64,000 bases of DNA from Atrichornis clamosus (lineage: Eukaryota > Chordata > Aves > Passeriformes > Menuridae), in contig WBMZ01012037.1 of NCBI GenBank assembly GCA_013400975.1, forward strand, positions 48,967 to 112,966. Reading direction: 5' to 3'. This document shows positions 25,201-42,640 of the stretch, piece by piece; positions within the stretch are counted from its first letter, which is position 1, and each line of letters begins with the position of its first letter. A model generated the notes under the pieces. That model searched no databases and was not told where the DNA came from. It was given only the letters and a program-made list of their open reading frames with translations. The position numbers were made by a program, and so were the translations under genes.

Positions 25201-27589
25201 GAAAATACGGATCACGTGGCCCTGCTTTTGGGTCTCCTCTTCCAGTGCTGTCCAGTGTCTCCTCACTGCTCAGGATCCTCAGTTGTGCTCAGTGAGTGCT
25301 GAGTGGTTTTTAGCAGGATATTCCCAGGTGATTCCTGACTGAGCACCGTGCATGGTGAGCCGGCTGCACCCTCCTGTTCCTCCATCCCAATACGGCCTCA
25401 CACCACTGGCCTTGGAGCCAGCCTGCCTTATCTCTGCTTAAACTTCCTCCCTTCCTGGCAGGAAGGGAAGGTCCTCAGGTTTTTCCATCCCTGGGTGGGG
25501 ATTTTGTGACCTGGATGGGTATTGGTGTGTTCCTGTGTCATGCCCTTGATGATGTGAGGAAGACAAGTGAAGCTTTGCTAGCATGGCCTGCTGCTCTGCA
25601 GACCTGGGGTGATTGTTTCACAAGGCTCTGACATGCACAGGGAGTGCTGAAGAAGTTCTGAGATGCTTCCTGGGAATTGCCTTTGATGAAAATTTGTCAG
25701 TTCTAGCTCTGAATTCAGGCTGTCATTGGCTATAAGGAATTTTGGGTTTGCCATGGTTTGGTAGGAACCTTTTAGCCTGGATGTTTCATAAGGAAATCGT
25801 GATGTGGCATCCTGTGCCACTTTTGGTATCTCTGATGCAGTGCTGTTCTCTCCAGATGAGAGAATCATGAGTCAGCTTTGGTACAGCATCTCCTCTGCTT
25901 TGGGTGCTGTGGGAATGGCAGCCACTCCTCAGGTCTTGCATGTCCTGAGGTGCCTCAGTTCTGCCACTTTCCGGAAACTTCTCTGCTCTTGTGTGCCAGA
26001 AAGGGGGACGACTGCCTCATCCCCCCAGGCAGAAAGGGGAGCTATGAACACCACAGGGCAAATAGAGGATCCAAAAGGCTGGTGGTGAAAGAAATGAAAA
26101 TGGGGTGGGAAATACTGTCCATATACAGAATGGAAGAAATTGTGCTCCTGGTGGGCTTGAGCAGGACAGGTCACTCCTGAGTGCAGGAATCAGAGGCCTC
26201 ATGCAGACTGGATCTGCTCTGGCTTTGGCACCTCAAAGAATGTCTTTGTTGCTTGTGCCTAGTGGGAAAAGCTGGCTGGAGCTGGGCTCAGTTCTCTTCG
26301 GGCAATAACGTGGAAAAAGGGAAATGTGGAGAAGTGTTTTGTGACGCTTGCAGATGAACAGGGAAACTGAACTGTGGAGGAGATGCTAATCACCTTTAAT
26401 TGGTACCACCTAGTCACTATTCCACTTTGCTGTCTGCTGATGCAGCAGCTCCCCTTTATGAATACAATGTTAACTGGCATTTATTAGCAATAAAAACAAC
26501 AACTTGTGGTTGACATGTCTGTTCCTGGCCCTCTGCTTCAGCAGGTGGGCGGCTCCGGGCCAGGTGAGCTCTGCTTTGTTCCTGAGCTGCACTTTGGATT
26601 TGCTTGGCTTATTATAGTCTCTGGCTGGGGTTGGCAAAGACAGCCAAGGGTGGAATGTGCTCTGATCCTTGGAGAGTGTCCCGCTAGGGACTTCAGGTTA
26701 ATTTAGGCTCACACAGGCTGGAAGTACTTGTGTTGTATCAGGATGGGAGCAGGTTATTGCTGAAAACTTCAAGTCATGACATTCTTGACATCTCTTTCTC
26801 CAAAACGAGTTTGCTGTGTCCTGCCTGGTTGTCCTTTGTGTGGATAAGTGTCCTCAGCCTCGTGACAGCCTTCAGCATCTGTCTGTCACCCAAAACTACC
26901 TCCCTTGAGCCAGGCTTCTGTGACAGATGTGCCCTCAGCAACATCTGCCAAATAGACTGTTTTGCAAGTCTGTACCCTGTGGCGCTCACAGCAGCTGCCA
27001 GACCCAATCCCAGTGAAATTCCTGGTGTCATGCCCTTCCTGCTGTTTTTCATTGGGCAGGGCAAGGACTGTGTTGCATTTGCAAAGGCCTGAGAATGATC
27101 CAGTCACATGTACCCACTGCTGTACTCTGAGCCCCAAAGCCTGGTGTGCACCTTGCAAACCATTGTCACTCACCACAGCAGAAGGGAAGGAGCAGCTTGT
27201 GCTGCTGTGCTGCAGAGATGGTGGTGTCCCATGTCCTGCCAGCAGTGGGGTGCCCTGGGGAGCAGGTGGTGACCTCAAGATTTGGCCCAACAGTTGGAGG
27301 CATGGATTGTCTCTAAGATTGCAGTGCTTCTTTCAAAGGAAAGTGTAATATTCACTGGTCTGTGTGGGATTCTCTTGTGGGTGAGGGGAGTTTCTACCTC
27401 TGCTTTGCTGACCTGGGATTTGTGAGGAGAAGAGACAAACCGAGGTGTGACAGCATCCAGCATCCATTCTGTCACCTCTTGCTAAAGGCTGCTGTGGTCA
27501 TTGTGGAAGTGATCTTATCTGTGCTACCAAGGCAGGGGTTGAGAGGTGGCCAGCACAAGCAGAGGGGCTGTCGTAGGATGGAAGAGGAT

Positions 27590-27680
27590 AGAAGAGGAAT
27601 AGGATAGGGTAGTAAAGTTGGAGAGGGTCTTTAAGAATCATCTGGTCTAACTGCCTGGTTGCAGGTTGATGGAATTGGAG
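27590..27680 (-). mobile_element. Possible decayed CR1 fragment
   Basis: AAGTTGGAGAGGGTCTTTAA followed by GAATCATCTGGTCTAACTGC resembles the reversed CR1 tail, but it is short and diverged. Confidence 0.45.
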
Positions 27681-30600
27681 ACCCTTTGTGAGGCAGTAGA
27701 GGGTCACTCTTGGATCTCGATGCAAAGCTCCATGTACATTCCTGGTGCTTGAACCTGTGTTGGGTCAGACTTCTCCAACAGGAATGAGGCCGGGAAAAGG
27801 TTGGCAAGGACTCCTCAGTTTTGCCGTGCTTCTCAGGAGTATCCTTCTTTTATCGCTTCTCTGTCTCCTGTAATTTCAGTATGACTGAGGAAAACGTTTG
27901 ACCACAAGGGAGGCTGAGCCTAATTCCCCATTACTTTGCCACCTGTACACAGCTCTTGCCAACATTTCTGTGGTGTTATCAAGCTTAGAGTCTGAGCAGA
28001 AAACCTCAGACTCCACTGGGCCTGTGCGTAATGACATGGTGTGTGCTTCACTTAATGAAGTTCAGTGCATTGTGCTGTAAAGAACAGTCTGTCCTGGGTT
28101 ATTTTTTTTCTCTTGTTCAAAGATTAGAGATTTCCTGAGGAGTCTGCAGAAGCTGGGAGATTAGGAATAACCGTCTCCTTCTAGGGAAGCCTCTAACAGA
28201 AGGTGACCAGACAAGTTTGCTATGAAAATAAACTCCATCAAAGGGACATTACTGTAGCCATGCTGAGAGGAAGAGCTCTGGCTCCTCCTCAAGTAATGGG
28301 GATCGTGCTGAGTGAATATGACCAGCTCTGCTTTAGTTGTACAGCTGGGGGATGCTTAGATTCGGAGCAGAGGACAGGACCTTAAGGATTGAACATACGC
28401 TGATACTTCATCAACTTGTTTTAATCTTCATTTCAATTAAACGTTAATTAATGTAAATAACTGCATCAAGCTGCCAAATAATGTTGTGCAGCTCCAGGAA
28501 GTTTGTGTGAGCCAGCATCCCTGTTGGAATCCATAGTCTGGAACTGGACCATTGTTTGGGGTTTGCCATGTCTGTGAGTACTTTGGATCCATGTGGATGG
28601 GGCAGCCTGACCCTTGGGGACACAGCAGCTCTGTAACGAGAGGGACAAATGTGTATTGGTGCAAGTGTGGAAAGTGGGAAAGAAACACAAGGATTTGGTT
28701 TAAAAAATAAGCAAACAGTGGCAGCCAGAAGCCCTGAAGGATGGATGTTTGGAGGAGCACATATGTGCAGGGTGTGATTGTTGGCCCCAGCCCTGTGATC
28801 TGGCTATGCTGCAGAGAACCTGCGCTCAACTCTGGCTTAAAGCTTCACCCCTAAACCTACCTGTGTGGGTGATGTGGTTCTGCTTCATTCTCCTCCCATA
28901 TCCTGCCTGTGGGTTTGTCAGGGTCACCTGACAGGTCTGTCTCATCTGGGCAAGTACCATCAGTTGTGGGCACAGCTCATAGACAGCAGAGCAGTTTTGA
29001 TGTGCCAGAACTTTGTCATTACCTTCAGCCTCCACAACTGTGCTGTAATGGTTCCAGCTTAGATTCTCAATGAAGGTGATGACAGAGGATCAGATTTCCT
29101 ACTTGGATTTCTCCCCTCATAAAATATGAAAGCCCTGCATGTCATTTTTAAAAGCCCATTCTTTGCCTGTGTCATGCATTCCAGCTGCCCGAGAGCTGGG
29201 CTCTGGGTGCTCCCAGCTTGGCTGCCTGTCTCTGCTGATGTCCCTGCTGCCTGCTTCCAGCTCTGCATGTCACAGGCTGCCCAGGCATCATCCCCTTTCC
29301 AACCTGAACACAAGATGTTGTCTGCAGCCCTGCTCAGCTCTTTTTTTGCCTATTATTCTCCACTCTCTGCACTCCACCCTCTGGCATCTCAGGCTGGACA
29401 TCCTCCAGAGTGCCTGTCCTCCTTCAGAAGCTCCTGAAACCCATTGGTGTGAATAGCTCAGCCATATCCCTTCTACTTACAGGTCGAGAGGGAGATTGTG
29501 CCCAGTGTCACGCTGTGTGTTCCTGCTTGGCTCTGCTGATCCAAATTGAATTGATTTGCAAGGTTCCATGGTCAGGGACAAACCCCAGGAAATCCACTCG
29601 TACAGCCTGATCCTCAGTGTGTGCTCGAGATCCCCTCCCGAGCTGTGCCCTTCTCTTTCTCTCCCTTTATCAAAACCCGTTCTGGTGTGTTGAGTTTTTA
29701 GGAAGCCTTAAACTTCTGGGAAAAGCTTTAAGATGAGACTCTAAGGTGGTGACGCAGTACCAGGCCAAGCCACAGTTCTGCTGTGAGCTTACAAACATTC
29801 CTTGAATTCTTAATATAGTGCTAAGAATTCCTTCTTCAGGAATTGTGCGAGGGAAAACCAGAGGTGTGCAATTAAGTGTGCTGGGCACAGCACAGCCCCT
29901 CCCTGTCTGAGTGCCAGCCTGGGGTTTCTGAAACTGCTTGGGAGAGTTCCAAGGGAGTTTTGGCACTGGAGAACAACAATGTGTATCTGTAACACGTGTT
30001 CTGAAGAATGTAATGTTTGTTCCATGTGCCTTTAAAGTGTTTCTTTATAGCTTGGCCCAGGGGGCCTGGCTGCCATTGCTGGGTACTCCTACAGCATGAC
30101 AGGTAGAATTGGTCTGTCCCTCAGCTGTGCCTTTAAGCAGCTCTGGAGCTACGCCTGGGATCCTGGGAGAATCACAAGCCCACCCATTTGGAAAGGAAGC
30201 AGTTAAAGCAGAACAGTTTGCCAGGAAATTGAATAAACTCAAAGCAGTGCTTAGGTCTCCTGATGACCAGCCCAGGGCGCCCAGTGGAGCCCACAGCCAG
30301 TGAACAGAGCTGCAGTGTCTGCAGGCTCCTGCTTCCCTCCCACTCCATTTACAGCACTGCTAAACAAAAAAGGGATTGGGCTTGGGAGCACAAGCTTGAA
30401 GCCAGTGGAGCTCAGTCTGCCAGCAGCACTGCTGTAAGTAGAGCACTGGGAACTCCTGGTTGTCTTTTCCATTCCTTCTGTGTTTTTCCTGTAGCATTCC
30501 TTTGTGTCACGCAGCACTGAGCCGTATGTGACGTGTAAGCAAGAGATCTTTGCCTTTCCAACTTGCTATTTTAAATCCTTTTCCTTTGGCTTTCTCTCAG

Positions 30601-33002
30601 GAGCTTTGATTTTAATTCTTAGTAAATATTACCAGGTCTTTCTCCCTTCTTCAGGAGAAGAGAGGGACCTCCTGACCCAGTTCTTGCTACCAGAAGTGTT
30701 GGTGGAGAGACCCTGGGAATGAATCACTCCAGCTGTGCTGGGAGGAATTGGGAGGTTCTGTGCAGGAGCCAGTCCTGTGTGCCAGTCCTGTCCTGGCCAT
30801 TGCAGCAGCTCCCTCTCTGTGGGACAAATAACTGTTCTAAAGGAGCCTGGAGAGGTGGTTTTTAAGGCTCTGGTCCTTTTGGGCAGAGCCAGTGGAATTA
30901 ATTTTGTTTCTTGGGTTTTCAGAACTGGTCTGGGAAAGATGAGGCACTGTTTAAAAAGGAAAAGTTATTGCTGTAGTAGGCATTGATTTAGGGCTCCACT
31001 CTTAATCCTGTTAGACTTCTGTATAGAAAGGGGCTTCCTTCCCTTTGAATGTGCTTTTTTAAGGAAGATCTGTTTGCACACCATGTTTTAGACAAAGCTG
31101 ATTGTAAAGTACTTTTTGGGAGCTTGGTAGAGCCTTCCTATAGTCTGTCCTGTTTCTGCATGTCCTGTGTTCTGCATTGAAACATGTGTTTTCCTTGGGT
31201 GTTTGCCACAGGAAAAACTGATTTGCTGTGAAGTTGCAGGACTCTGGATGAACACAGCAGAAGCAATATATTGGGAGGCTGTAGAGGAGGTTGTGTGTAA
31301 TGACAGTGATCTTTTGGCTGAGACCTGCCTGAGAAGACTGCTCTGGCTTTGGCACCTCACCAGGTCCAGCTCATTTTCCTGCACTCGTGTGTGCACTGGC
31401 ATATCCTGCCTGTCCTCCCCTTCTCTGGGCCCTGCAATTGCAAACGTGGCCTCCTTGTATGTGGAGGTGAGGCAGCAGTGGTTTTGTGTTGGTGGAGGGT
31501 GAAGGTAAGTCCTGGTGTTAAAAATTTGCTGTTGTCAGATCCTGCCCCTGGCTGTACCTCTCCTGAACCAGCCTGGTTTGCAGAGCTGCCAAGGTGGCAT
31601 TGCAGGGGTGGGACAGAAACCTCTGTGTGAGCAGAGCCTGCCTGAGGTTCTGCTCCAGGATGGTGGCTGAAAGTCCTGTGTGTACCTCTGAGTCTTGTAG
31701 TTTTCCTTAAAAATTGGAGGGGTTGTGCAATGGAGGCTGTGGTTTCTCTCACCTGGGGTAACAGCACTGAGAGGGAAAGAAACAAGCCCTGGAGAGAATT
31801 TCCTCATTCTTCTCTCCTGTTCCACCCTGTTTGTTTTCTTAGGCAGTGGGTTACTGTGGAGCACAAAAAATCACTGTGTGTTTGTGTGTGTCCCTTGTGA
31901 CAGGTGCAGCACAGAGTCTGCCCTTCAGGTGTGCAAATGCTTCAAAATACCTGAGCCTGATGCACCCACAGGCTGTGGCAGATCCCTTTCCAGGGCACGC
32001 TCAGGAATCCACTCCAATGCCTCTTCCTCTCAGTGCAAACATATGGAGCAGGCAGCAGCCAGAGATCAAGTCACCCATTCAGACAGAAATACCTGCTGAA
32101 GGGCTGGATTTGTGCAAGGCTGAACCTATTTAAAGAATGTACGGTAATAGAAACTCGTGTGTGGGGATTTTTTTCCTTCAGGTATGGAGTCAGCCTGGTT
32201 AAACCTACCACCTTCTTGTGATACACAGAGCTCCACATCTGTCAGCTTGCCCCTTAGGAGTCTGTGCAAACCTACCAGGGATTTGCAGCCTGAAATATTA
32301 TACACCCATTAACCTCTTGCTGCTGCTGCTGCCCTAGATAGTGTTTTTTTCCCTAATGCACAGGTAGAGATCTCCTAAGTTGTAAATCAGAGCCTGACTG
32401 TCCACTGGAACTGATTTGTTTTTCAACAGAATTTTATCCACTCTTGGTTACCTTTCGTAACACAAAACACAGCTGAAGGGGCTCAGATGAGGTTATTTCC
32501 TCTTATGCTACTTAATACCCCATCCTTTCAGGGTCTCATAAAATGTCCTTCAGTGTTGCATAACTGCACCAAGGAGTTGGATTTGGTGTTGGAGCACTGG
32601 GGTAACAGGATGGGAAGGAGCTACACAGGTGAGGATCAAGCTTGCTCTTTGTAACCTGTAGCAAGACCTGCCCAGCCACAAGCAGCCACTCCTGAACACC
32701 TGACCTTGTTCTTTGTTCCTACAAAACAAATATCCTGAGAACACATCCGCTGTTTCCCCCTTTCTGCAGACAGATGATGATTAGTGAGAAGGAAAGGAGT
32801 GAGAAGCTGGACACAACCCAGCCACAAAGGCAGTTTTTCATCTGGTAGCCAGCCAGGGCTTCTGTGGAGCTTATTGGAACCTGCTGAGTTTAGCAGGAGT
32901 GTGAAATCCTAAAAGGAATTAATAATCATTGGACAGTAGTCACTAGTGAGGATGTTGTATCCAAAGGAAAATGGATCAGTCACCTGAGAGAAGAGGGAGG
33001 AG

Positions 33003-33318
33003 ATGGAGGGGCAGCTCCGATCTGTGCTCTCTGTGAGCAGGGACAGGACTCAGGGAAAGGCTGGAGCTGTGCCAGGGAGGGTCAGGCTGGAGATCAGGAA
33101 AAGGTTCTTCCCCCAGAGGGTGCTGGGCACTGACCAGGCTCCCCAGGGAATGGGCACGGCCCCAAGGCTGCCAGAGCTCCAGGAGCCTTTGGACAACGCT
33201 CCCAGGGATGCACAGGGTGGGATTGTTGGGGTGTCTGTGCAGGGCCAGGAGCTGGACTCCGTGATCCCTGTGGGTTCCTTCCCTTCAGGATATTCCATGG
33301 TTCTGTGATTCCAGGAGA
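33003..33318 (+). mobile_element. CR1 LINE 3' end, relatively young subfamily
   Basis: Forward CR1: GGGGCAGCTCCGATCTGTGC, GAAAAGGTTCTTCCCCCAGA and CCAGGAGCCTTTGGACAACG, ending in TTCCATGGTTCTGTGATTCC. It is nearly identical over most of its length to 54329-54600 and inverted relative to 17346-17755 in the same intron. Confidence 0.92.
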
Positions 33319-35297
33319 TTTTGTCTGGGGGAGAGGGGAAGTTCTTGTGTTACGTCTTTCCTCTAGTGGCACACTTCCCTTTGATCCCACAGGGTAAAGC
33401 ACTTGGGCTATTCCTTTTCCTTCCCTGATGCAAAAGACAATTTGAAGTTTGTGTGTCTTGGCAGAGGATTCCTTTCCCAAGTGTTTGTATTTTGGGACTG
33501 CAGTTCTAGAGCCTGAACTTTTCAGCTCTGGAACAGGATAATCTTCAAAGCTCTGCCATATAGAAAGCACATGTGTTCCACAGGTATCCCTTGGTAAAGC
33601 TTCTCTGTGTCACCTGAGCTGCTGCTTGAATTGGTCTCTCTCCTCCTCCCCATGAACATTTTTCTGGTCTCAATATTTAAGCTCAAATTGGGGGCAAAGT
33701 GAGCTAAAAAATATTAGCAGAAATATGGACAGGAAAATGATTCTGCTTTAGCTAGTGCTATTAGATTCTGTGACAAGTTACTTTCCAGGGGATTATTGTG
33801 AAGTTGTCTGATGGAATAAGGGATGTGCTACAAGCTTCATCTGCACAGAGATACAGAACATACCTGAGCTGTGTGTTCCTGGTGTCACTTCCAGGTGTTC
33901 ACCTGCATTATTGAATTTCAGTGTTTGCAGGGTGTATCACTTCTTTCTCTTGAGTTCATCCCCAGCACTGCTGACTTAGTTTCCTTATCTTCCCCAAATC
34001 TTTAATTTCTCTCATTGCTCTCTGTAATTTAACTCCAAAGCCTTTGGATATCCCCTGTCATGGATGCTCCACAGGGCTGCACTGGCACTCGTGATCAGGG
34101 CCACCAGTGATCCCTGCAGAGGGTCACTGTCACAGACTGAACCAGCTCCACCACCAGCTGCCATTTGGGGTTCTGTTTGCTACTTTGAGTTTAGTAAGCT
34201 CTTCTAGAGTCTCATTTCCTCTCTCCAACCTAAATATAGCTATACCCACCTGCTTAAACACCATGCTGCCTTTTGGCTTAAGAAACTGTGAAAAAACACA
34301 GTTGTAAACCCTCCTGGTGATTTATGTGGAAGGAAGTGTGTCTCCTCTCATTTTTTTAACTTTAATTTGATAAAGTGTCTGTACTTCGGTTTTTATTTCA
34401 CTTGGTTTTACTTCAGTGCAGGACTAGAGTGAGAGGGTACAGAGTATTCCAGGCAGGGTCCAGTAGGACAGATGTCATCCTTTCAGGACTGACTGGCATT
34501 CCCAGGTTATTTTCTCTCCTGCTGCTGTTTCTACCTGATGATTTTCATTTCCCACCAGCAGTTGTCTCAGGTTCCAGCACAGTGCTGGGGCAGAGTGCAG
34601 CAGCCATGCCCACGGCTAACCATGGAGGGTATTTTTATTTGTAACACAGTGTCCAGACATCCCTGATTTGTGGTAACCAGATTAGAGATTTGGACTGGCA
34701 GCCTCGTGAGTGTTTCTCTCACTGTGGGTAATGTGATTAGAGGGGAGATGTGGCAATGTAGAGCTCATGGAAATGAAATTGGATTGCCTGTGGCTATTGC
34801 AGACCTTTGCCTGGCAGTAGGTCTTGTACCACCTAACACAATTTCTGTGTTAAACATGTTCCCAATAAAATGCATAACTGTCAATTAAGAGAAATCTTGT
34901 AATCTGATACTTTAGAACATGCAATTTCAAGCGGTGGGCGAGATCTTTCTGCCTCTTGCAAGACTGCAGTGGAGAAGGGACTCTGGTTTTTTCCTCACAT
35001 AGATAAGAAATGTTCCTTTGTGCTGAGCACTTGTCCCCATGTGCCACCTCAATCAGATTAGGCTGCAAAGGGACACACCTCCTTTAAACTGTCCTGCTGT
35101 GTGCTCTCTGTAGCCAAAGCAGGACCTGGGGATGCTCCAGGAGTTTTCCACAGGCAGTCGTTCTCAGTGGCTTAGAGTTTTTTCTCTTGCAGTAGCAGTA
35201 GAGAAACCATATTCTGTTTAGAAAAGGGCTTTTTTGTTTGTTTGTTTTTCAGGGTCCCACTTTTCTATGTGCCTTTCTGAATCTCTCTGCCACCAGG

Positions 35298-39080
<3,783 letters not shown>

Positions 39081-39854
39081 CACTGGCTGTGCCCACAGCC
39101 TCTCCACCCCACTGCTCCCCAAGTGCAGCCACCCCGAGGACTGGATCATTCCTAAGCTGCAAGAGAATGATGGTAAAGGAAATCAACGCGAGTTCACCAC
39201 AGGTTCCTGGCTGGGGTGCAGGGATGTGGGAGCTGGGACACGCTGCTCCCCTTGACTCTTGAGAGAGTCCATGGTAGCCATTCTTGGCCAGGATTTGCTT
39301 TATTCTTAGATTATGCTGTGATTGAAATTAGTTGGCTGACAGAAATGTAGAAATTACTCTTTTAAAAGAAAACAAAACCATTTTATTTTTAAATTGTAAA
39401 TGCTCATCAGTGAGGGTTTAATGAACAGTAGGAAAAGATCAGCGTTGCCAATAGAGCCTATGTGTGCAAATGGCTGTTTTAATTTTGATTTTTTTCAATG
39501 TGTACATAATGCCAGGGGAGGAGATTGCCCTGGCATTGTGGCTTTTGGGGCCAATGACACCTTTTGCTGTAGAAGGACTCAGCCTCTGAGGAAGATTTGG
39601 TGCTGCACATCAGACACGCTCAGGTGTGTCCTGGCAAGGGAGGACTTTGACCCAAGGATGTGACCCGTGTGCTTCAGGGCTTGGGTGAACCTGCCCTCCA
39701 AGCCCACCAGAGGATGATGAGTGTTGTTAATGTGATGTATCCAGCAGCTTTACTCAGCTTCCAGGGAGAACACTTGAGTTTGGCTGCTTTCCCTTCCCAA
39801 TTATGGAGTAGATGCAGAACAACAGTTGTGTATTTACAGGGCAGAAGGATTCTA

Positions 39855-39860
39855 AATAAA
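39855..39860 (+). terminator. Candidate proximal poly(A) signal of SLC31A1
   Basis: AATAAA 775 bases after the stop codon (context TCTAAATAAACC). It could end a short isoform. Confidence 0.4.
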
Positions 39861-42616
39861 CCATGGAACCCACAGGTACTTCATGTGGAACTGCACCTGG
39901 ATGGAACTGGAGCTAGACTTTGGTTACTAGGACTAGTTCTGTAAATGAGGCGAGAGCTAAATAATGATTTCATGACACTAAAGTTAAAATGTCTGAAGGT
40001 GAAGGGATAAAACAACCATGTTCCTGTAAAGGAGAGATTTGGGGAAGAGGAGAAGGAAGCTACAGAACTATAGCAGTCTCTTCTCAGGTGAAATTTGGAG
40101 CAGCTTGGGCTGATAAAAAAGTATTCCTGACCCAGATGACTCCTCTTTGTCTTAATAATTGCTGTGCCCATCCATGCTGGAGGTTCAGATTCTCAGTGGC
40201 AGTGGGGACAGGTGCTGTGGGGCACTGAAGAACTCCGTCACTGCTGAGCTCTGCCCAGTTCACAGGCAGGACAGGCTGTGAGAGGGGCAGAACCAACCTC
40301 CTGCCTGTCTGGAGCCCAGGACACGCTTGGGAGCAGCTCTGCTTTAGCACTTGGATATTGAACTGCTGGTTATTGTAGGGAAGGTTGTGCAGAGCGTGGT
40401 GCAAAGCTGGAGTCTTCACTATTCAGGATGCCAAACTTGTGCCTGTAACTGGCTGGAAGAGAAGACAGTGGGAATTTGAGAAGGGCACTGAGAACAGGCA
40501 CTACTTTCAGACTGGGATTGGTGTCTAGGATTGCCGTGAGGACAGGGAATCCTGCTGGGATAAAAGCCTCTGGGCACACACAGGAATGTTTTTTCCACCG
40601 CAGATGCTGCTGGTGAGTGTTGCAGCAGCTGCATGAAGACAGCTGATCTCTGGAATGACATTTTTTAGCCCCTGAGCCTGACAGGGCGAGGCCATCCCTT
40701 GTACCTGGGTGTTCCATGGTGCTGGTGCTGCTGTCTCTGCACAGAGCCCACCTCACCCTACCACCCTGTTGAAGGAAATCCAGTACTGCTGCTACCAGGA
40801 CTTGAATTGCACCTCCTGAAGTCAACCCTCCTGAGTTGATGCCAGCTGTTTATTTGGACATCTTGCTTTCTCTGGGCAGTGCAAATAGAGATTAAAAGGA
40901 GCTGAGTTTAAAGCAGGCTTAGGTTCCTAAAGAGCTGCTTTCTGTAGCAAATTCGCATCTGGGTGAAAGAGGCAGAATTATTTCCATGGAAAAGTTCTAG
41001 CCATGTCCTGCTAAGAGACAGGAAAAGTGCTTCCTTCCCCAGTCTGATCTTTGAAGGGAGTTATGTTTGTGACAGAACCTGCTGGTGCCCTCTCTGCCCC
41101 TGTCACAAAGGTAAAACTCTCCTGTGCCCTCTAAGCAATCATGGGAGGGGAATCCTGACCCTCCCCATCGCTGGAGAGCTGAGAGGAACGTTCATGTTGG
41201 CAGAGAAAATGGACAATCCCTTCCCAGTCCTGCTGGAACTGAGAGGAAGTCTGAGTGTTTGTCAGAGAAAACTGGAGCTGTTAAATGCTAGGTAGGGATG
41301 GTGGTTGGTGTGGAAGGTTTGCACTGCAGGGCTTGACCCCTGGAGGAGCTCAGGGTGACACTGAGGTGACACTGAGGGTTTTTCTGGAAGGGGCTGGAAT
41401 TGTTGCCATTACAGGATGGCTGATCACAGGGTGGAGTGAGGAGTGGCTTTGTGTGGTGACACTGGCCCCCTCATATACCTCTTGGTGTGTCTTTCTTGAA
41501 AACAGAAGCTGCTTGGCCTGATCTTGCTGTCACCTTTTAGCCACCTGTGTACCCAAGTGGCCAGACTTGAATTCTCTGATTCCAGTGATCAGAGATGGAT
41601 GACTTGGAGATCAGGCTGTGGCTCATACAGTGTAAATTCAGTTCTTGTTAAGTTTTTCTCCCTCATTCTACATGTAGCCCCTGTGCCCTGGAATTGTTTC
41701 CCCCCAGGATGAGCTTCCAAGGCTCATCTCCTGCCCATGCTCTACCCAGAGAGGGCACACGGCTTTCTCCAGTGTGCTCAGGGAAGGGACACTGCCCTAG
41801 CAGAGCTCACCTGGGCGGGAGTGTCCCAGGTGTCTGGCAGGTGCCCAGCTGCTCCCACAGCCTGCACAGGGGGTGGTTTGAGCACTGGGAGCCTGGGCTG
41901 CCCAGGGAAGGTGTGAAGGGAAGTGGCTGAGGAGAGCAGGAGGAGGCTGTGCCCCCTCTGCTCCTGAGCTCACTGGTGCCCAGCTGGGGAAGGCACGTGT
42001 CCAGGCTGCTCCCTGCTGCTTGGCTGTGCTTGCCTTAGCTCAGTGTGACAATGCAGAGAAGCCACCCTGTGTCCCAGCCTCCCCCTTGCCACCACCATGT
42101 GCTCTCAGCTCGGGGTTGCCATGTGCTTGGCAGAGCCTGAGCAAAGCCCGAGTTCCCTCTGGATGGGATCTGCTGGCAGCTCTGGGCAGCCCCAGCCTCT
42201 CCTCTGAATTTAAACTTGTCCTGGTAACAGGGAGGTGAGGGCTCTAAGGATTATGAGATTTGGGTACAATAAGTTCCTGTGTTGACACACATGTAGCATG
42301 CCTGGATGTGATGTCATGCCTGGGTGTGACATCCTGTGCCTGTCTTTGTGCCCTGATGTTTGGTCTCCACATGCTGTGCCTCCAGATTTTCATCATGGAG
42401 GGAGCACAGCGTATCCAGGCTGTGTCCCTCAGCTGGCTTTTGTTGCTCTTCTTTGAGTGCCTTTTGAGTTTGTCTGGAGCCAGTCCCACCAAATCCAGCA
42501 GGATTTCTAGTTTTGTTTACAGTGGACTGTCATTTTTGTTTTTACTCTTGCTCTTTGTGGCAGTAATTTGTCTGATATTACTGTGAATATCAAGAATCTT
42601 CTGTATATAATTAACC

Positions 42617-42622
42617 AATAAA
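42617..42622 (+). terminator. Candidate distal poly(A) signal of SLC31A1
   Basis: AATAAA in TTAACCAATAAAATAG, followed by T- and GT-rich sequence. It is the last strong signal before the converging CDC26 gene. Confidence 0.6.
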
Positions 42623-42640
42623 ATAGATTGCATTTTACTG

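Larger units (their letters stand above)
15989..35252 (+). other. SLC31A1 intron 1 (19.3 kb), no other gene recognised
   Basis: The intron runs from the CpG-island donor to the acceptor before 35253, which is preceded by a TTTG-repeat polypyrimidine tract. I found CR1 fragments, a T/G-rich tract near 16582-16660 and short low-complexity runs. Open frames on both strands are short and show no family signature. A large first intron is also a feature of the mammalian gene. Alternative first exons or enhancers cannot be excluded by eye. Confidence 0.65.
39081..42640 (+). other. SLC31A1: Probable SLC31A1 3' UTR
   Basis: No coding potential follows the stop at 39078-39080. The sequence runs to a good poly(A) signal at 42617 with a T-rich, G/T-rich downstream region. 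The mammalian transcript also has a 3' UTR of several kilobases. An earlier AATAAA at 39855 would give a short isoform. Large open frames antisense to 38289-39149 are shadows. The true extent needs transcript evidence. Confidence 0.6.
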
